From Curtobacterium sp. Leaf183 (GTDB lineage: Bacteria; Actinomycetota; Actinomycetes; Actinomycetales; Microbacteriaceae), in contig NZ_LMPO01000012.1 of assembly GCF_001424385.1 (NCBI RefSeq), forward strand, positions 17,037 to 81,036: a stretch of DNA of 64,000 bases. Direction: 5' to 3'. The first letter of the stretch is position 1. Each line of letters begins with the position of its first letter. Under the pieces are notes generated by a model. It had not been told where the DNA came from. It did no database searches and saw only the letters and a program-made list of their open reading frames with translations. Below, one piece after another: positions 42,979-52,772 of this stretch. The translations under genes were made by a program, and so were the position numbers.

Positions 42979-43560
42979 CTACGGGGACGTGCCTGACGGG
43001 CTCGTCATGACCCGTCGCAACGCCAGCACGCCGTCGCGCGCACGCGTCTTCGCGGTCGCCGTCGGCACGCCCAGGCAGGCGCCGGTCTCCGGCCCGCTCA
43101 TCCCCACGAGGTGACGCAGGACGACCGCGTCGCGCTATCGCGGCGGGAGGGTCCGCAGCGCACGGCCGAGTTCGACGCGGTCGAGGACCGACTCGGCGCG
43201 CTCCACGCTCGCGTGGTCGACCAGCTCGAGGTCCCTGGCGCCGATCCGGAGGTCGCGGTCGCGGTCCGCGCGCGACTTCCGCAGACGGTCGATCGCGCGC
43301 CGCTGGGTGATCGTCCGGATCCACGCGATCGCGGAGTGCGACGGGTCGAACCGGTCGGCGATCATCCAGAGCTCGAGGAACACGTCCTGCACGACCTCTT
43401 CGGCGAGACCCGCATCGGCGAGGTACTGGCGCACCCACCGGTGCACCAGCGGGCGGAACCGGGTGTGGATCCGCGTGAAGGCGGCCCGGTCACCCCTGCC
43501 GACGGCGACCATGAGCGCGCGTTCTTCGGACCGGGTGACAGACAGATCGGCGTGCACCAC
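42979..43560 (-). pseudogene. ECF sigma factor gene interrupted by an in-frame amber codon
   Basis: The frame from GTG 43560 encodes a normal ECF sigma region 2 (RFRPLVHRWVRQYLADAGL, EEVVQDVFLELWMIADRF, AWIRTITQRRAIDRLRKSRA) and stops at TAG 43137-43135 after 141 codons. Reading on in the same frame gives RDAVVLRHLVGMSGPETGAC then TATAKTRARDGVLALRR, a complete region 4, ending at TAG 42981-42979. Family members usually have Gln at the stop position (LPPRQRDAVV), so one C-to-T change (CAG to TAG) explains it. As it stands the product would lack the -35-binding domain. A read-through or sequencing error remains possible. No anti-sigma gene is adjacent. Confidence 0.85.
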
Positions 43561-43578
43561 CAGAATGTGACATTTCTG
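43561..43578. promoter_or_regulatory. Inverted repeat upstream of the sigma gene
   Basis: CAGAA at 43561-43565 and TTCTG at 43574-43578 flank TGTGACAT. It abuts the GTG start of the sigma frame and could be an operator. Weak evidence because the arms are only 5 bp. Confidence 0.3.
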
Positions 43579-43597
43579 GCGCCAGACCGCAACTCGG

Positions 43598-45115
43598 TCA
43601 GTAGATGCAGGCGTCCGCTTCGCCGTAGGCGTGCACGGCCGTCGACGACGGGCTCGGCTCGTCGGAGGGCGACGCCGCGTCCGAGGGTGACGCCGCGTCC
43701 GAGGGGTCCCCGGAACCGCCGTCGGACGACCCGCCACCCGGTTCGGTGGGCACCGTCGCGACCGCGGTCTTGCCGTCGGTCCCGAGCACGAGCGTGACGC
43801 CGGTCGCGGTCGGGGTCTGCACGGCGACCGCGCCCGGCACCGCTGCCATGACGGCCTTGGCCTGGGCTTCCGACCCCGCCGGGTACTGCACCATCGTCGT
43901 CGCCGTGGTGTCCGACGAACCCGGCGCCCCGACCTGGAAGCCGCGCCCCGCGAGCGTCGTGCCCGCTGCGCCTGCCGCGCCGGTCACTCCGCTGCCGTTG
44001 AGCACGGTGACGGCGACCGACGCCGGGTCCGCCGCGGTGGCCGACGTGTAGGCCTCGGGCTGCCCGACCAGGCCCTGCACGAACGCCGGCATGCCGGCCG
44101 TGTCGACCTCGACGATGGACAGCGCTGAACCGCCGACGTAGATGGTCGGGGTGCCGAGGATCGGGATCGTCGCCGACTTGATGGCGGCTGGCCGGAGGTT
44201 CCGCAGCTGCGTCGCGAGCGACAGCATGTCGAGACCCTGGTCGGTCTCGATCGACCCACCGATCGCGTCGATGATGTTCGTGGTCTTGACGGGGTTCAGC
44301 AGGGTGCCCGCCGAGAGGATCTTCCGTGCCTCTTGCGACAGGAAGTACTGCTGGCGGACCTGGCGGTCCAGGTCGCCGTTCGGCAGCCCGTGTCGCTGGC
44401 GCACGAAGGACAGCGCCTGTTTGGCGTCGAGCTGCGAGTTGCCGGCGGGCAGGTCCACGCCGGAGTACGTGTCCTGGGCGGGTTCCTTGAGGCAGACGGA
44501 GACCGGGCCCAGTTGCTTGACGATCTCGTAGAACCCGAGCAGCGACACCCGCACGTAGTGGTCGATCGACAGGCCGCTCAGGCCCTCGATAGTCTTGATG
44601 AGCAGCTGCGCACCGCCGGCGGCACCGCCACCGTTCATGGTGCCGTAGGAGAAGGCACTGTTGAGCTTGCCCTTGCCGACACCGGGGATCGACACGTACG
44701 AGTCGCGGGGGAACGAGATCATCGTCGCGTCCTTGCCGTCCGCGGAGATGTGCAACACGATCATCGTGTCGGTGTTGGTCGCGCCGCCGTCGGTCTCGGT
44801 GCTCAGCTCGGCGAGCTGCTCGGGCGTCGCGTTGTCGGGCCGGTGGTCGTCGCCGACCAGCAGGATGTTCATCGCCTTGCCGTCGACGTCGTCGTGCGTC
44901 GAGGTCGACCCCGTGATCGCGTCGACCTTGGTGACGCTCGACGCGAGGCGGTTGTACGCGTACGCCGCGTACCCGCCGCTGAGCAGCAGCCCCATCGTCA
45001 GGACGCCGGCGATGGCCGGGAAGACCACGCCGATCCCCCGCTTCTGCCGGCCGTGCCGGGGCGGCAGGACGCCGCGACGGGGGCGCTCGGTCGTCTCTTC
45101 AGGCTGCGTGCTCAC
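43598..45115 (-). CDS. LytR-CpsA-Psr (LCP) family cell-wall glycopolymer ligase with LytR_C domain
   Basis: A 505-residue membrane-anchored enzyme. It has a cytoplasmic N-terminus rich in Arg, one helix (about residues 28-53), then the LCP domain (ILLVGDDHRPDN, TMISFPRDSYVSIPG, KLNSAFSYG, FVRQRHGLPNGDLDR) that transfers glycopolymers to peptidoglycan. A LytR_C domain follows (about 380-470), with a Ser/Asp/Pro-rich tail containing repeated SDAASP. TATCGT lies 12 nt before GTG 45115 (leaderless). Confidence 0.93.
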   Translation of the reverse strand: MSTQPEETTERPRRGVLPPRHGRQKRGIGVVFPAIAGVLTMGLLLSGGYAAYAYNRLASSVTKVDAITGSTSTHDDVDGKAMNILLVGDDHRPDNATPEQLAELSTETDGGATNTDTMIVLHISADGKDATMISFPRDSYVSIPGVGKGKLNSAFSYGTMNGGGAAGGAQLLIKTIEGLSGLSIDHYVRVSLLGFYEIVKQLGPVSVCLKEPAQDTYSGVDLPAGNSQLDAKQALSFVRQRHGLPNGDLDRQVRQQYFLSQEARKILSAGTLLNPVKTTNIIDAIGGSIETDQGLDMLSLATQLRNLRPAAIKSATIPILGTPTIYVGGSALSIVEVDTAGMPAFVQGLVGQPEAYTSATAADPASVAVTVLNGSGVTGAAGAAGTTLAGRGFQVGAPGSSDTTATTMVQYPAGSEAQAKAVMAAVPGAVAVQTPTATGVTLVLGTDGKTAVATVPTEPGGGSSDGGSGDPSDAASPSDAASPSDEPSPSSTAVHAYGEADACIY

Positions 45116-45188
45116 TGCAGCACGATAACCGCAGACCGTGAGCCGAGCATGAGTCCCGACACCGGCCCGGTGCCCTGGCCCCCGGACT

Positions 45189-45220
45189 GGAGGCGCGTGG
45201 CGGGCCCGGTGCGGGCCTCC
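45189..45220. repeat. Degenerate GGAGGC/GCCTCC element
   Basis: GGAGGC at 45189-45194 pairs with GCCTCC at 45215-45220, flanked by GGACT and TGTCCG. It is a decayed member of the GGACGGGAGGC family in the 153-bp gap between the GntR stop and the LCP start. The rest of the gap holds only the LCP -10 box. Confidence 0.5.
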
Positions 45221-45268
45221 TGTCCGTCTGCTGGCAGCGACTCGCGCCCGTCCGCTGCCCGCCCCGGC

Positions 45269-45919
45269 TCAGCCGCGCGTCGGCAGCAGGTGGACGGCCT
45301 CCATCGCCAGCTCGGCGGCGATCGGGTCCTTCGCGAGGACCGCGTCACGGAGCTTCTGCAGCTCGGGCAGGACCACCGCAGCGGGGACGAGCTCGGCGAG
45401 CTCGGGCACGCGGAGCTTGAAGGCCAGGCCGTCGGTGGTCGACCGGCAGAGCTGCTCGAGCGAGGCGTTGCCGCAGGCACCGGCCCACATCGCGTACAGG
45501 TCAGCCCCGTCGTGCGCGACCTGTGCCTGTTCGGCGTGCTCGGTCCGCTTCGTCACGTCGTCGAGCATGGCGACGACCTTGCGGCGCTGGGCGTCGGTGA
45601 ACCGCGGGACCGCCAGCCGGACCACGCCGCCGTAGATCACGCCGAGGGTGCGGTACGCGTCGAGCAGTTCGTCCTTCGTCGGCGCTGCGACCCGCGTGTA
45701 GCGGTTCGGCGCCATCTCGATCAGACCGGCGCGGGCGAGCTCCGCGAGCGCTTCGCGGATCGGGGTCCTGGAGACACCGAGCCAGGCGATCAGGTCGTCG
45801 TCGTTCAGGCGTTCGCCGGCTTCGAGGGTGCCGTCCATGATCGCGTCGCGGATCTTGTCCTGCACGGTGTCACGGAGGAGCTTGCGCTCTGCGGCGGGCT
45901 GCGTCGAGGGGACTGGCAT
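45269..45919 (-). CDS. GntR family regulator (FCD subfamily)
   Basis: A 216-residue repressor. The winged helix is LNDDDLIAWLGVSRTPIREALAELARAGL (about residues 38-66), followed by an FCD helical ligand domain. CACGCT lies 12 nt before the ATG, and the words TGTCACATGTCA surround it and the MMPL stop 13 bp upstream. Its target is unknown. It could be co-transcribed with the MMPL gene. Confidence 0.88.
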   Translation of the reverse strand: MPVPSTQPAAERKLLRDTVQDKIRDAIMDGTLEAGERLNDDDLIAWLGVSRTPIREALAELARAGLIEMAPNRYTRVAAPTKDELLDAYRTLGVIYGGVVRLAVPRFTDAQRRKVVAMLDDVTKRTEHAEQAQVAHDGADLYAMWAGACGNASLEQLCRSTTDGLAFKLRVPELAELVPAAVVLPELQKLRDAVLAKDPIAAELAMEAVHLLPTRG

Positions 45920-45931
45920 GGGCCCAGCGTG

Positions 45932-48082
45932 TCACATGTCAGCGCGCCTGCGTGCGAGGCGCGACGGCCACCACGCACGGTGACCCAGGTCGTACACGAT
46001 CGCCGGCACGAGCAGGGAGCGCACCACGATCGTGTCGAGCAGCACCCCGAACGCCACGACGAAGGCGATCTGCACCAGGAACAGGATCGGGATGACGCCG
46101 AGCGCGGCGAAGGTCGCGGCGAGCACCACCCCGGCCGAGGTGATCACCCCACCGGTGACACCGAGGCCCCGCAGGACGCCCTCGTGCGGCCCCGAGCGGA
46201 TCGTCTCCTCGCGCACCCGGGTCATGAGGAAGATGTTGTAGTCCACGCCGAGCGCCACCAGGAACACGAACGAGAACAGCGGGACGGACGGGTCGGCACC
46301 GGGGAAGTGGAAGACGTGGTCGAACACCAGGGCGCCCACGCCGAGCGCTGCCGCGAAGGAGACGATCACGCTGCCGATCAACACCAGCGGCGCGACGATG
46401 CTCCGGAGCAGCAGCATCAGGATGAGCAGGATCACGACCAGCACGACCGGGATGATGAGCGTGCGGTCGCGGATGCCGGTGTCGTTCGTGTCGACCGCCG
46501 TCGCGGTGACCCCGCCGACGATCGCGCCGGGGTCGGCGCGCTCGACGGCGACCCGGAGGTCCCGCACGGTCTGCTCGGCAGCGTCGGAGTCGGCGGTGTG
46601 CGTCAGGGTTGCCTGCAGCAGGACCCGCCCGTCGACGACGGTGGGCTCTGCCCGCTGCCCGGTGCCCGGCTGAGCGCTCCCGGACCGGGCGGTGTCCGCG
46701 TCGGTGCCGACGGGCACGGTGCCGGTCTGGGACTGCTTCGACACCGCGGCCACCCCGTCGATGCCGTCGGTGCGCTCGATGGCGGCGACGAGCCGGTCGA
46801 GCCGGTCGGCGTCGCCGATCACCTGGGCCGGACTGCCGGATCCGCCCGGGAAGTGGTCGGCGAGCACGGCCTGGCCGTCCCGCGCCTGGGACTGACCGAT
46901 CACCAGGTCGCTCTGCGGGACGCCGTCGGCGCGGAGCCCGAGCAAGCCGGTCCCCATCGCGAGCAGACCGACCGTGCAGACGATCCAGACCACGCGCGAG
47001 CGACGGGCCACCAGACGACCGACCCGCGCCCAGAGCCCGCGGGCGTCCGGCCCGGTCACGGCCGGGTGCGCGCTGCCGAAGGTGGGCCGGAGCGGCCAGA
47101 ACGCGGCGCGGCGGAAGGCCAGCAGCAGTGCGGGCAGGAGCGTCAGGGCGGCGAGCACGCTGAACGCGATGCCGATCGCCGCCACGGGACCGAGCGCCTT
47201 GTTCGAGTTGAGGTCGGACAGCAGCAGGCAGAGCACCCCCACGATGACGGTGCCGCCCGAGGCCAGGACCGGTTCGAGGCTGCCGCGCAACGCCGCCTTC
47301 GTCGCGTCCCACCCGGTGCGCTCGTCCCGCAGCGCCTCGCGGTAGCGCGAGACGTAGAGCAGGGCGTAGTCCGTCGCGGCCCCGATCACCAGGATCGACA
47401 GGATGCCCTGCACCTGCCCGTTCACGGTGACGATGCCGGCCTTCGCCAGGGCGTAGACGACCAGGATGGAGGCCGTCAGGGCGAACGTGGCAGTCCCGAG
47501 GACCAGGAACGGCAGGAGTGGCGACCGGTAGACGACCACCAGGATCACCAGCACGGCGAGGAGTGCCACCCCGAGCAGGATCCCGTCGATGCCCGCGAAT
47601 GCCTCCGTCAGGTCGGCGGTGAACCCGGCTGGCCCCGTCACGAAGCCCTGCACTCCGGACGGCAGCGCTCGGTCGACGTCGGTCCGGATGGCAGCGACCG
47701 CGTCACCGGTGTCCGCGGCCGTCGTCAGGGTCGCGACGATCTCCACCGCGTCGCCGTCCTTGCTCGGGATCGGCGGGCTGACGGCCTCGACGTCGGACCG
47801 CTCGCCCAGCGTCCGGGCCAGGTCGGACGCGGCTGCGGTGTCGGACGACCGCAGACCGCCGTCACGCTCGAGCACGACGACGGCCGGGGCGCCGGTCTCG
47901 TCGCGGAACGCTGCGGACTGCTGCTGCACCTCTGTCGCGTCGGCGGACGCGGGCAGGAACGAGGTCTGGTCGTTGGTCGAGACCTCGGAGATCTTGCCGA
48001 AGAACGGGCCGCCGACCGAGGCGACGCCGAGCCAGACGACGATGACGAGCGCAGGGAGCACGATGCGGAGGAAGCGGGGCAC
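45932..48082 (-). CDS. MMPL/RND family lipid or drug transporter
   Basis: A 716-residue membrane protein with the two-fold MMPL architecture. Helix 1 (FLRIVLPALVIVVWLGVAS) is followed by a porter domain of about 150 residues, helices 2-6 (LGVALLAVLVILVVVYRSPL, SILVIGAATDYALLYVSRYRE), a second porter domain and helices 8-12 (FVFLVALGVDYNIFLMTRVREE). The paired G(A/V)xxDY motifs are the proton relay. GTG 48082 has TACGCT 13 nt upstream, and no earlier start fits. It is divergent from a MarR gene that probably regulates it. Confidence 0.92.
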   Translation of the reverse strand: MPRFLRIVLPALVIVVWLGVASVGGPFFGKISEVSTNDQTSFLPASADATEVQQQSAAFRDETGAPAVVVLERDGGLRSSDTAAASDLARTLGERSDVEAVSPPIPSKDGDAVEIVATLTTAADTGDAVAAIRTDVDRALPSGVQGFVTGPAGFTADLTEAFAGIDGILLGVALLAVLVILVVVYRSPLLPFLVLGTATFALTASILVVYALAKAGIVTVNGQVQGILSILVIGAATDYALLYVSRYREALRDERTGWDATKAALRGSLEPVLASGGTVIVGVLCLLLSDLNSNKALGPVAAIGIAFSVLAALTLLPALLLAFRRAAFWPLRPTFGSAHPAVTGPDARGLWARVGRLVARRSRVVWIVCTVGLLAMGTGLLGLRADGVPQSDLVIGQSQARDGQAVLADHFPGGSGSPAQVIGDADRLDRLVAAIERTDGIDGVAAVSKQSQTGTVPVGTDADTARSGSAQPGTGQRAEPTVVDGRVLLQATLTHTADSDAAEQTVRDLRVAVERADPGAIVGGVTATAVDTNDTGIRDRTLIIPVVLVVILLILMLLLRSIVAPLVLIGSVIVSFAAALGVGALVFDHVFHFPGADPSVPLFSFVFLVALGVDYNIFLMTRVREETIRSGPHEGVLRGLGVTGGVITSAGVVLAATFAALGVIPILFLVQIAFVVAFGVLLDTIVVRSLLVPAIVYDLGHRAWWPSRLARRRADM

Positions 48083-48089
48083 GCGGCTG

Positions 48090-48095
48090 AGCGTA
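48090..48095 (-). promoter_or_regulatory. -10 box TACGCT, leaderless MMPL gene
   Basis: TACGCT on the minus strand starts 13 nt before GTG 48082. Together with the -10 at 48146 it defines a 76-bp divergent promoter region. Confidence 0.5.
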
Positions 48096-48145
48096 CTCCG
48101 ATCGTCAGCATGCTGAAGACTCGGTCCCACCCGATCGGCGCTCCG

Positions 48146-48151
48146 TAGACT
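48146..48151 (+). promoter_or_regulatory. -10 box TAGACT, leaderless marR gene
   Basis: TAGACT starts 13 nt before ATG 48159. Confidence 0.5.
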
Positions 48152-48158
48152 CACCACC

Positions 48159-48566
48159 ATGCACGACGATCCCGCGGCCTGGCCACTCGGCCGGCTCCTG
48201 GCGGCGGCGTCCCGGTCCGTCGAGCGCGACTGGGACGAGCGGCTGCGTGCCATCGGGCTCCCGCACGCGGCGCTGATCGCGATCGACATCCTCCTGCGCA
48301 CGGGGCCGACGGGCGCCGACACCATCGCGCGCACGGCCCGCGTCCAGCCCCAGACCATGTCGCGCACGCTCGAGCGACTCGAGCGGGACGGTCTGGTCGA
48401 ACGGGGACCGCACCCCGACGACCGCCGACGCCGCGTGGTGATCGTCACCGAGCGCGGTCGTGCCGCGTGGGACGAAGCGAAGCACGTGGAGCGCGAGGTG
48501 CTGCCCGACGACCCGGAGCTGCGGGCGGCCCTGGGTCGGATCATCGATCGCGGCAGGAAGTCCTAG
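48159..48566 (+). CDS. MarR family regulator
   Basis: A 135-residue winged-helix protein. GADTIARTARVQPQTMSRTLERLERDGLVER is helix-turn-helix plus start of the wing, and GPHPDDRRRRVVIVTERGR is the wing (Asp-Arg signature). It is divergent from the MMPL exporter across a short gap, so it probably represses that exporter and itself. Confidence 0.92.
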   Translation: MHDDPAAWPLGRLLAAASRSVERDWDERLRAIGLPHAALIAIDILLRTGPTGADTIARTARVQPQTMSRTLERLERDGLVERGPHPDDRRRRVVIVTERGRAAWDEAKHVEREVLPDDPELRAALGRIIDRGRKS

Positions 48567-48587
48567 CATCTGATATACCGGATGTCG

Positions 48588-48593
48588 TAGACT
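48588..48593 (+). promoter_or_regulatory. -10 box TAGACT upstream of second LCP gene
   Basis: TAGACT is preceded by an imperfect 18-bp palindrome (CATCTGATATACCGGATG, 48567-48584) in an AT-rich patch. The start would give a short leader containing the CAGGAG ribosome binding site. No good -35 is seen. Confidence 0.4.
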
Positions 48594-48634
48594 GGAGCGT
48601 CGGCACCCATGCCGACTCGATCCCAGGAGTCTGC

Positions 48635-49636
48635 ATGTCCGGCCGCCGTTCCGCCACGCGTCGTCGACGCCCGTTCCTCGTCGCACTGCTCGCCGCCGTC
48701 GGGTCACTGCTCGGCATCGCCGCAGTGGTCGCCGTCGTCGCCAGCGTGTTCGTCGGCAGCCTCGCGAGCAGCTACGACCGCGACACCGACACCATCGCCG
48801 ACGCGTTCCCGAGCGGCGACCGCCCGACCCGGTCCGACGACGCGCTCGACGTCCTGCTCATCGGGTCGGACTCACGCAGCAGCCTCGACCCCGACGGTGA
48901 CCACGCGGCCGGTGGCCGGTCCGACACCCTGATGCTCGCGCACGTCCCGGCAGACCGGCGGTCCGTCCAGCTGATGTCCATCATGCGCGACTCGTGGGTC
49001 GACGTGCCGGGGCACGGGACGGCGAAGATCAACGCGGCGTACGCGTGGGGTGGTGTCCCGCTCACGGTGCAGACCGTCGAACAGCTGCTCGACGTCCGGA
49101 TCGACCACGTCGCCGAGATCGACTTCGCCGGGTTCGCCGGCATGACCGACGCGGTCGGCGGGGTGACGGTGCAGGCCCCCACCGCGTTCACCGCACGCGG
49201 CCACCACTTCGACGCCGGCGCGAACCGGCTCGACGGCGACGCGGCGCTGGCCTTCGTCCGCGAGCGGTACTCGTTCGCCGATGCCGACCACACCCGCGTC
49301 CGGAACCAGCAGGCGTTCATGCGCGGCATCGTCGACGGACTGCTGTCGAAGGGCACGATCACCGACCCGGGTCGCATCCGGGACTTCGTCGCCGCGACGA
49401 GCAGGTACCTGTCCGTCGACGCCGGTCTCGACTCCGGCACCCTCCTGCGTCTGGGCTGGTCGCTGCGGCACGTCACACCGACCGACCTGCAGACCTTCAC
49501 AATGCCCACGGCGGGCGGGGGGACCGCGCCGGACGGGCAGTCGTTCGTCATCGTGAACGACGGTGCCGTCCAGACCCTGAGTGCCGCCCTCCGGTCCGAC
49601 GACCTGACGCACTGGCTGGCGACGAACCCGCACTGA
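48635..49636 (+). CDS. LCP family cell-wall glycopolymer ligase
   Basis: A 333-residue protein. A very basic N-terminus (RRSATRRRRP), one helix (about residues 14-40) and the LCP domain: VLLIGSDSRSSLDPDGD, LMSIMRDSWVDVPG, KINAAYAWGG and FVRERYSFADADHTR. There is no LytR_C domain, unlike the LCP gene at 43598. CAGGAG lies 7 nt before the ATG. A strong hairpin follows. Confidence 0.93.
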   Translation: MSGRRSATRRRRPFLVALLAAVGSLLGIAAVVAVVASVFVGSLASSYDRDTDTIADAFPSGDRPTRSDDALDVLLIGSDSRSSLDPDGDHAAGGRSDTLMLAHVPADRRSVQLMSIMRDSWVDVPGHGTAKINAAYAWGGVPLTVQTVEQLLDVRIDHVAEIDFAGFAGMTDAVGGVTVQAPTAFTARGHHFDAGANRLDGDAALAFVRERYSFADADHTRVRNQQAFMRGIVDGLLSKGTITDPGRIRDFVAATSRYLSVDAGLDSGTLLRLGWSLRHVTPTDLQTFTMPTAGGGTAPDGQSFVIVNDGAVQTLSAALRSDDLTHWLATNPH

Positions 49637-49656
49637 CGCGCGCGTCACGCGCAACG

Positions 49657-49695
49657 GCGAACGCCCCCACGACCGTCGGTCGTGGGGGCGTTCGC
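49657..49695. terminator. Bidirectional hairpin terminator
   Basis: Arms of 18 bp with a 3-nt loop (core CGAACGCCCCCACGACC) lie between the convergent LCP and Rpf-type genes. Confidence 0.85.
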
Positions 49696-49712
49696 GTGAC
49701 CGGTCGGCCGGA

Positions 49713-50615
<903 letters not shown>

Positions 50616-50684
50616 TCACGTGTACCCGGGGACACGAACATCCGAATCCCCTGGCAATGCTCGGTCTCCCGACCGCGACCCCGG

Positions 50685-51842
50685 TCAGAGTCCGGATCGC
50701 GAGATGAGCGTGACCGCTTCCAGGTGGCCGGTCTGCGGGAACATGTCGAGCACGCGGGCGCGACGCAGCCGCAACGAGGGCATGCGCGCCAGGTCCTTCG
50801 CGAGCGTGACCGGGTTGCAGCTCGAGTAGACGACGTGCTGCACGTCGGAGGCCTCGAGCCAGTCCGCCAGCTCGGGGCCGATGCCGCGGCGGGGCGGGTT
50901 CACCATTACGAGTTCCGGGGTCTGCTCCGGCCGGGAGCGCAGCGCGTGTGCGGTGGCGTCGTCGGCGGCGAACCGGACGTCGACGAGCCCGGCCTCCCGG
51001 GCCGACTGCGTCGCGGAACGGACGGCCTCGCGCGACGTCTCGATGCCGGTCACGAGTCGACCCGGGCGTGCGGCGTGCAGGGCGAACCCGCCGACGCCGC
51101 AGTACAGGTCCCACATCGTCGCGGGGGCGACCTCGTCGATCCACTCCGTGGCCTGGGCGTAGAGCTGGGCGGCGACGGCGGTGTTCGTCTGGAAGAAGCT
51201 CTGCGGGCGCAGGTGCATCGTCACGCCGCCCATCCGCATCGGCAGGGTCTCCTGCTCGGTGAGCACGACCTCGCGCTCACCCTCGGTGACGGCCTTGTGT
51301 TCGGGCAGCAGGTTCGCGGTCACCACCATCGCCCGCGGCAGGGCGAGCAGCAGGTCCCCGAGCCGGGACCGCAGCCGCGCCAGCTGTCCCTCGGACCGCA
51401 GCACGAACCGCACCATCAGCTCACCGTCCGGCGACTCGGTCACCAGGACGAACTTCAGTTCACCGCGCCGGGTGGCGACGTCGTACGGGATCAGTCCCGC
51501 CGAGGTGACGAACTCGGCCAGGACGGGCAGCGCCTGTCGGATCCCCGGCGTGCAGATCCCGCAGTGCCGGATGTCGACGCCCCGCTGCCGGTGGTCGAGC
51601 AGGCCGATCGTGGGGTGCTCGGACGACCCGCCGACGACCATCTTGGCGCGGTTGCGGTACCCGGACTCGGGGCTGGTGACGGCCGACGACCAGGAGACGG
51701 AACCGGGTCCACCTGCCGCCTCGACCGCGTCGTGCAGGAGCTCCCGTGTGCGGAGTTCCTTGTCGAGGACCTGCTCGGCGTACGGCTGCCCCATGAGCGT
51801 GCACGACCGGCACACCCCGCGGTCGAAGTAGTCGCACTGCAT
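50685..51842 (-). CDS. rlmC: 23S rRNA (uracil-C5)-methyltransferase, RlmC/RumA family
   Basis: A 385-residue SAM-dependent enzyme. N-terminal cysteines CDYFDRGVCRSC plus HCGIC are the Fe-S ligands. SAM motifs are DLYCGVGGFALHAA and GIETSREAV. NPPRRGIGPEL and VVYSSCNPVTLAKDL carry the catalytic Cys, and GHLEAVTLI the general base Glu. The absence of an N-terminal TRAM domain and the short length favour RlmC (U747) over RlmD. It is 7 bp downstream of the SMP-30 gene on the same strand, but the functions are unrelated. Confidence 0.88.
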   Translation of the reverse strand: MQCDYFDRGVCRSCTLMGQPYAEQVLDKELRTRELLHDAVEAAGGPGSVSWSSAVTSPESGYRNRAKMVVGGSSEHPTIGLLDHRQRGVDIRHCGICTPGIRQALPVLAEFVTSAGLIPYDVATRRGELKFVLVTESPDGELMVRFVLRSEGQLARLRSRLGDLLLALPRAMVVTANLLPEHKAVTEGEREVVLTEQETLPMRMGGVTMHLRPQSFFQTNTAVAAQLYAQATEWIDEVAPATMWDLYCGVGGFALHAARPGRLVTGIETSREAVRSATQSAREAGLVDVRFAADDATAHALRSRPEQTPELVMVNPPRRGIGPELADWLEASDVQHVVYSSCNPVTLAKDLARMPSLRLRRARVLDMFPQTGHLEAVTLISRSGL

Positions 51843-51849
51843 GGCCGAG

Positions 51850-52749
51850 TCAGGATACGGCGTCCCGGGCGGTGGTCGGCAGCCGGTACACGGACGTGGT
51901 CGCGGTGAGGAACAGCGTCGTGCCGTCCGGGCCGCCGAAGCACAGGTTCGAGACGACCTCGGGCACGGCGACCTCGCCGAGCCGGGTGCCGTCCGGCGCG
52001 AACACGACGACGCCGCGGTGCGATGACGACCACACGTTGCCGTCGGTGTCGACGCGGATGCCGTCCGGGACCCCCTCGCCGGCGCCGAAGCGGGTGAACT
52101 CGCGACCGTTCTTCACGCGCGGGGCGACCGCGTCGCCGTCACCCCGGGGCGAGTCGGCCACGTCGTACGCGCGGATGACCGGATCGTCGCCGGAGGAGCT
52201 CGCGACGTAGAGCACGTGCTCCGAGGGGCTGAACGCGAGCCCGTTCGGCTCGTCGACGTCGAGCACCACCGGTCGCAGGTCCGCGCCGTCGGGTCCGCAG
52301 CGGAACACCCAGTGGTCGCCGTACTCCCGCACCCCGGCGTGGCCTTCGCGCGGCTGGGTGATGCCGTACGCCGGATCGGTGAACCAGACGCCGCCGTCAC
52401 GGGCCACGACGACGTCGTTCGGGGAGTTCAGCCGGACGCCGTTCCACGCGTCCGCGATCACCGTGACGACGCCGTCGCGGTCACGTTCGACCCGACGGTG
52501 CCCGTGCGAGCACTGCACGACGCTGCCGTCGTGGTCGATCGTGCGCCCGTTCGTGAACTCCACGCTCGTCGCGTACTCGTCGGTCTGCCCGGAGGACGCG
52601 TGCCACTGAAGGATGCGGTCGCCGGGGATGTCGGACCACCGCAGCGTCCCGGTGGCGGGCACCCACAGGGGCCCCTCCGCCCAGGTGCTGCCCGTGGCGA
52701 TGCGCTCGAGGGCGCCGGGGTCGGGGACCAGGTCCGTCATCGTCGACAT
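51850..52749 (-). CDS. SMP-30/gluconolactonase family lactonase
   Basis: A 299-residue six-bladed beta-propeller. Metal-binding residues lie in STWAEGPLWVPATG (Glu), LNSPNDVVVARDG (Asn), DEPNGLAFSP (Asn) and VPDGIRVDTDG (Asp). It hydrolyses an aldonolactone, completing sugar oxidation that the nearby sugar dehydrogenase could begin. TAGCCT lies 12 nt before the ATG (leaderless). Confidence 0.9.
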   Translation of the reverse strand: MSTMTDLVPDPGALERIATGSTWAEGPLWVPATGTLRWSDIPGDRILQWHASSGQTDEYATSVEFTNGRTIDHDGSVVQCSHGHRRVERDRDGVVTVIADAWNGVRLNSPNDVVVARDGGVWFTDPAYGITQPREGHAGVREYGDHWVFRCGPDGADLRPVVLDVDEPNGLAFSPSEHVLYVASSSGDDPVIRAYDVADSPRGDGDAVAPRVKNGREFTRFGAGEGVPDGIRVDTDGNVWSSSHRGVVVFAPDGTRLGEVAVPEVVSNLCFGGPDGTTLFLTATTSVYRLPTTARDAVS

Positions 52750-52772
52750 GGCGCCAGGCTACCGGGACCGGC

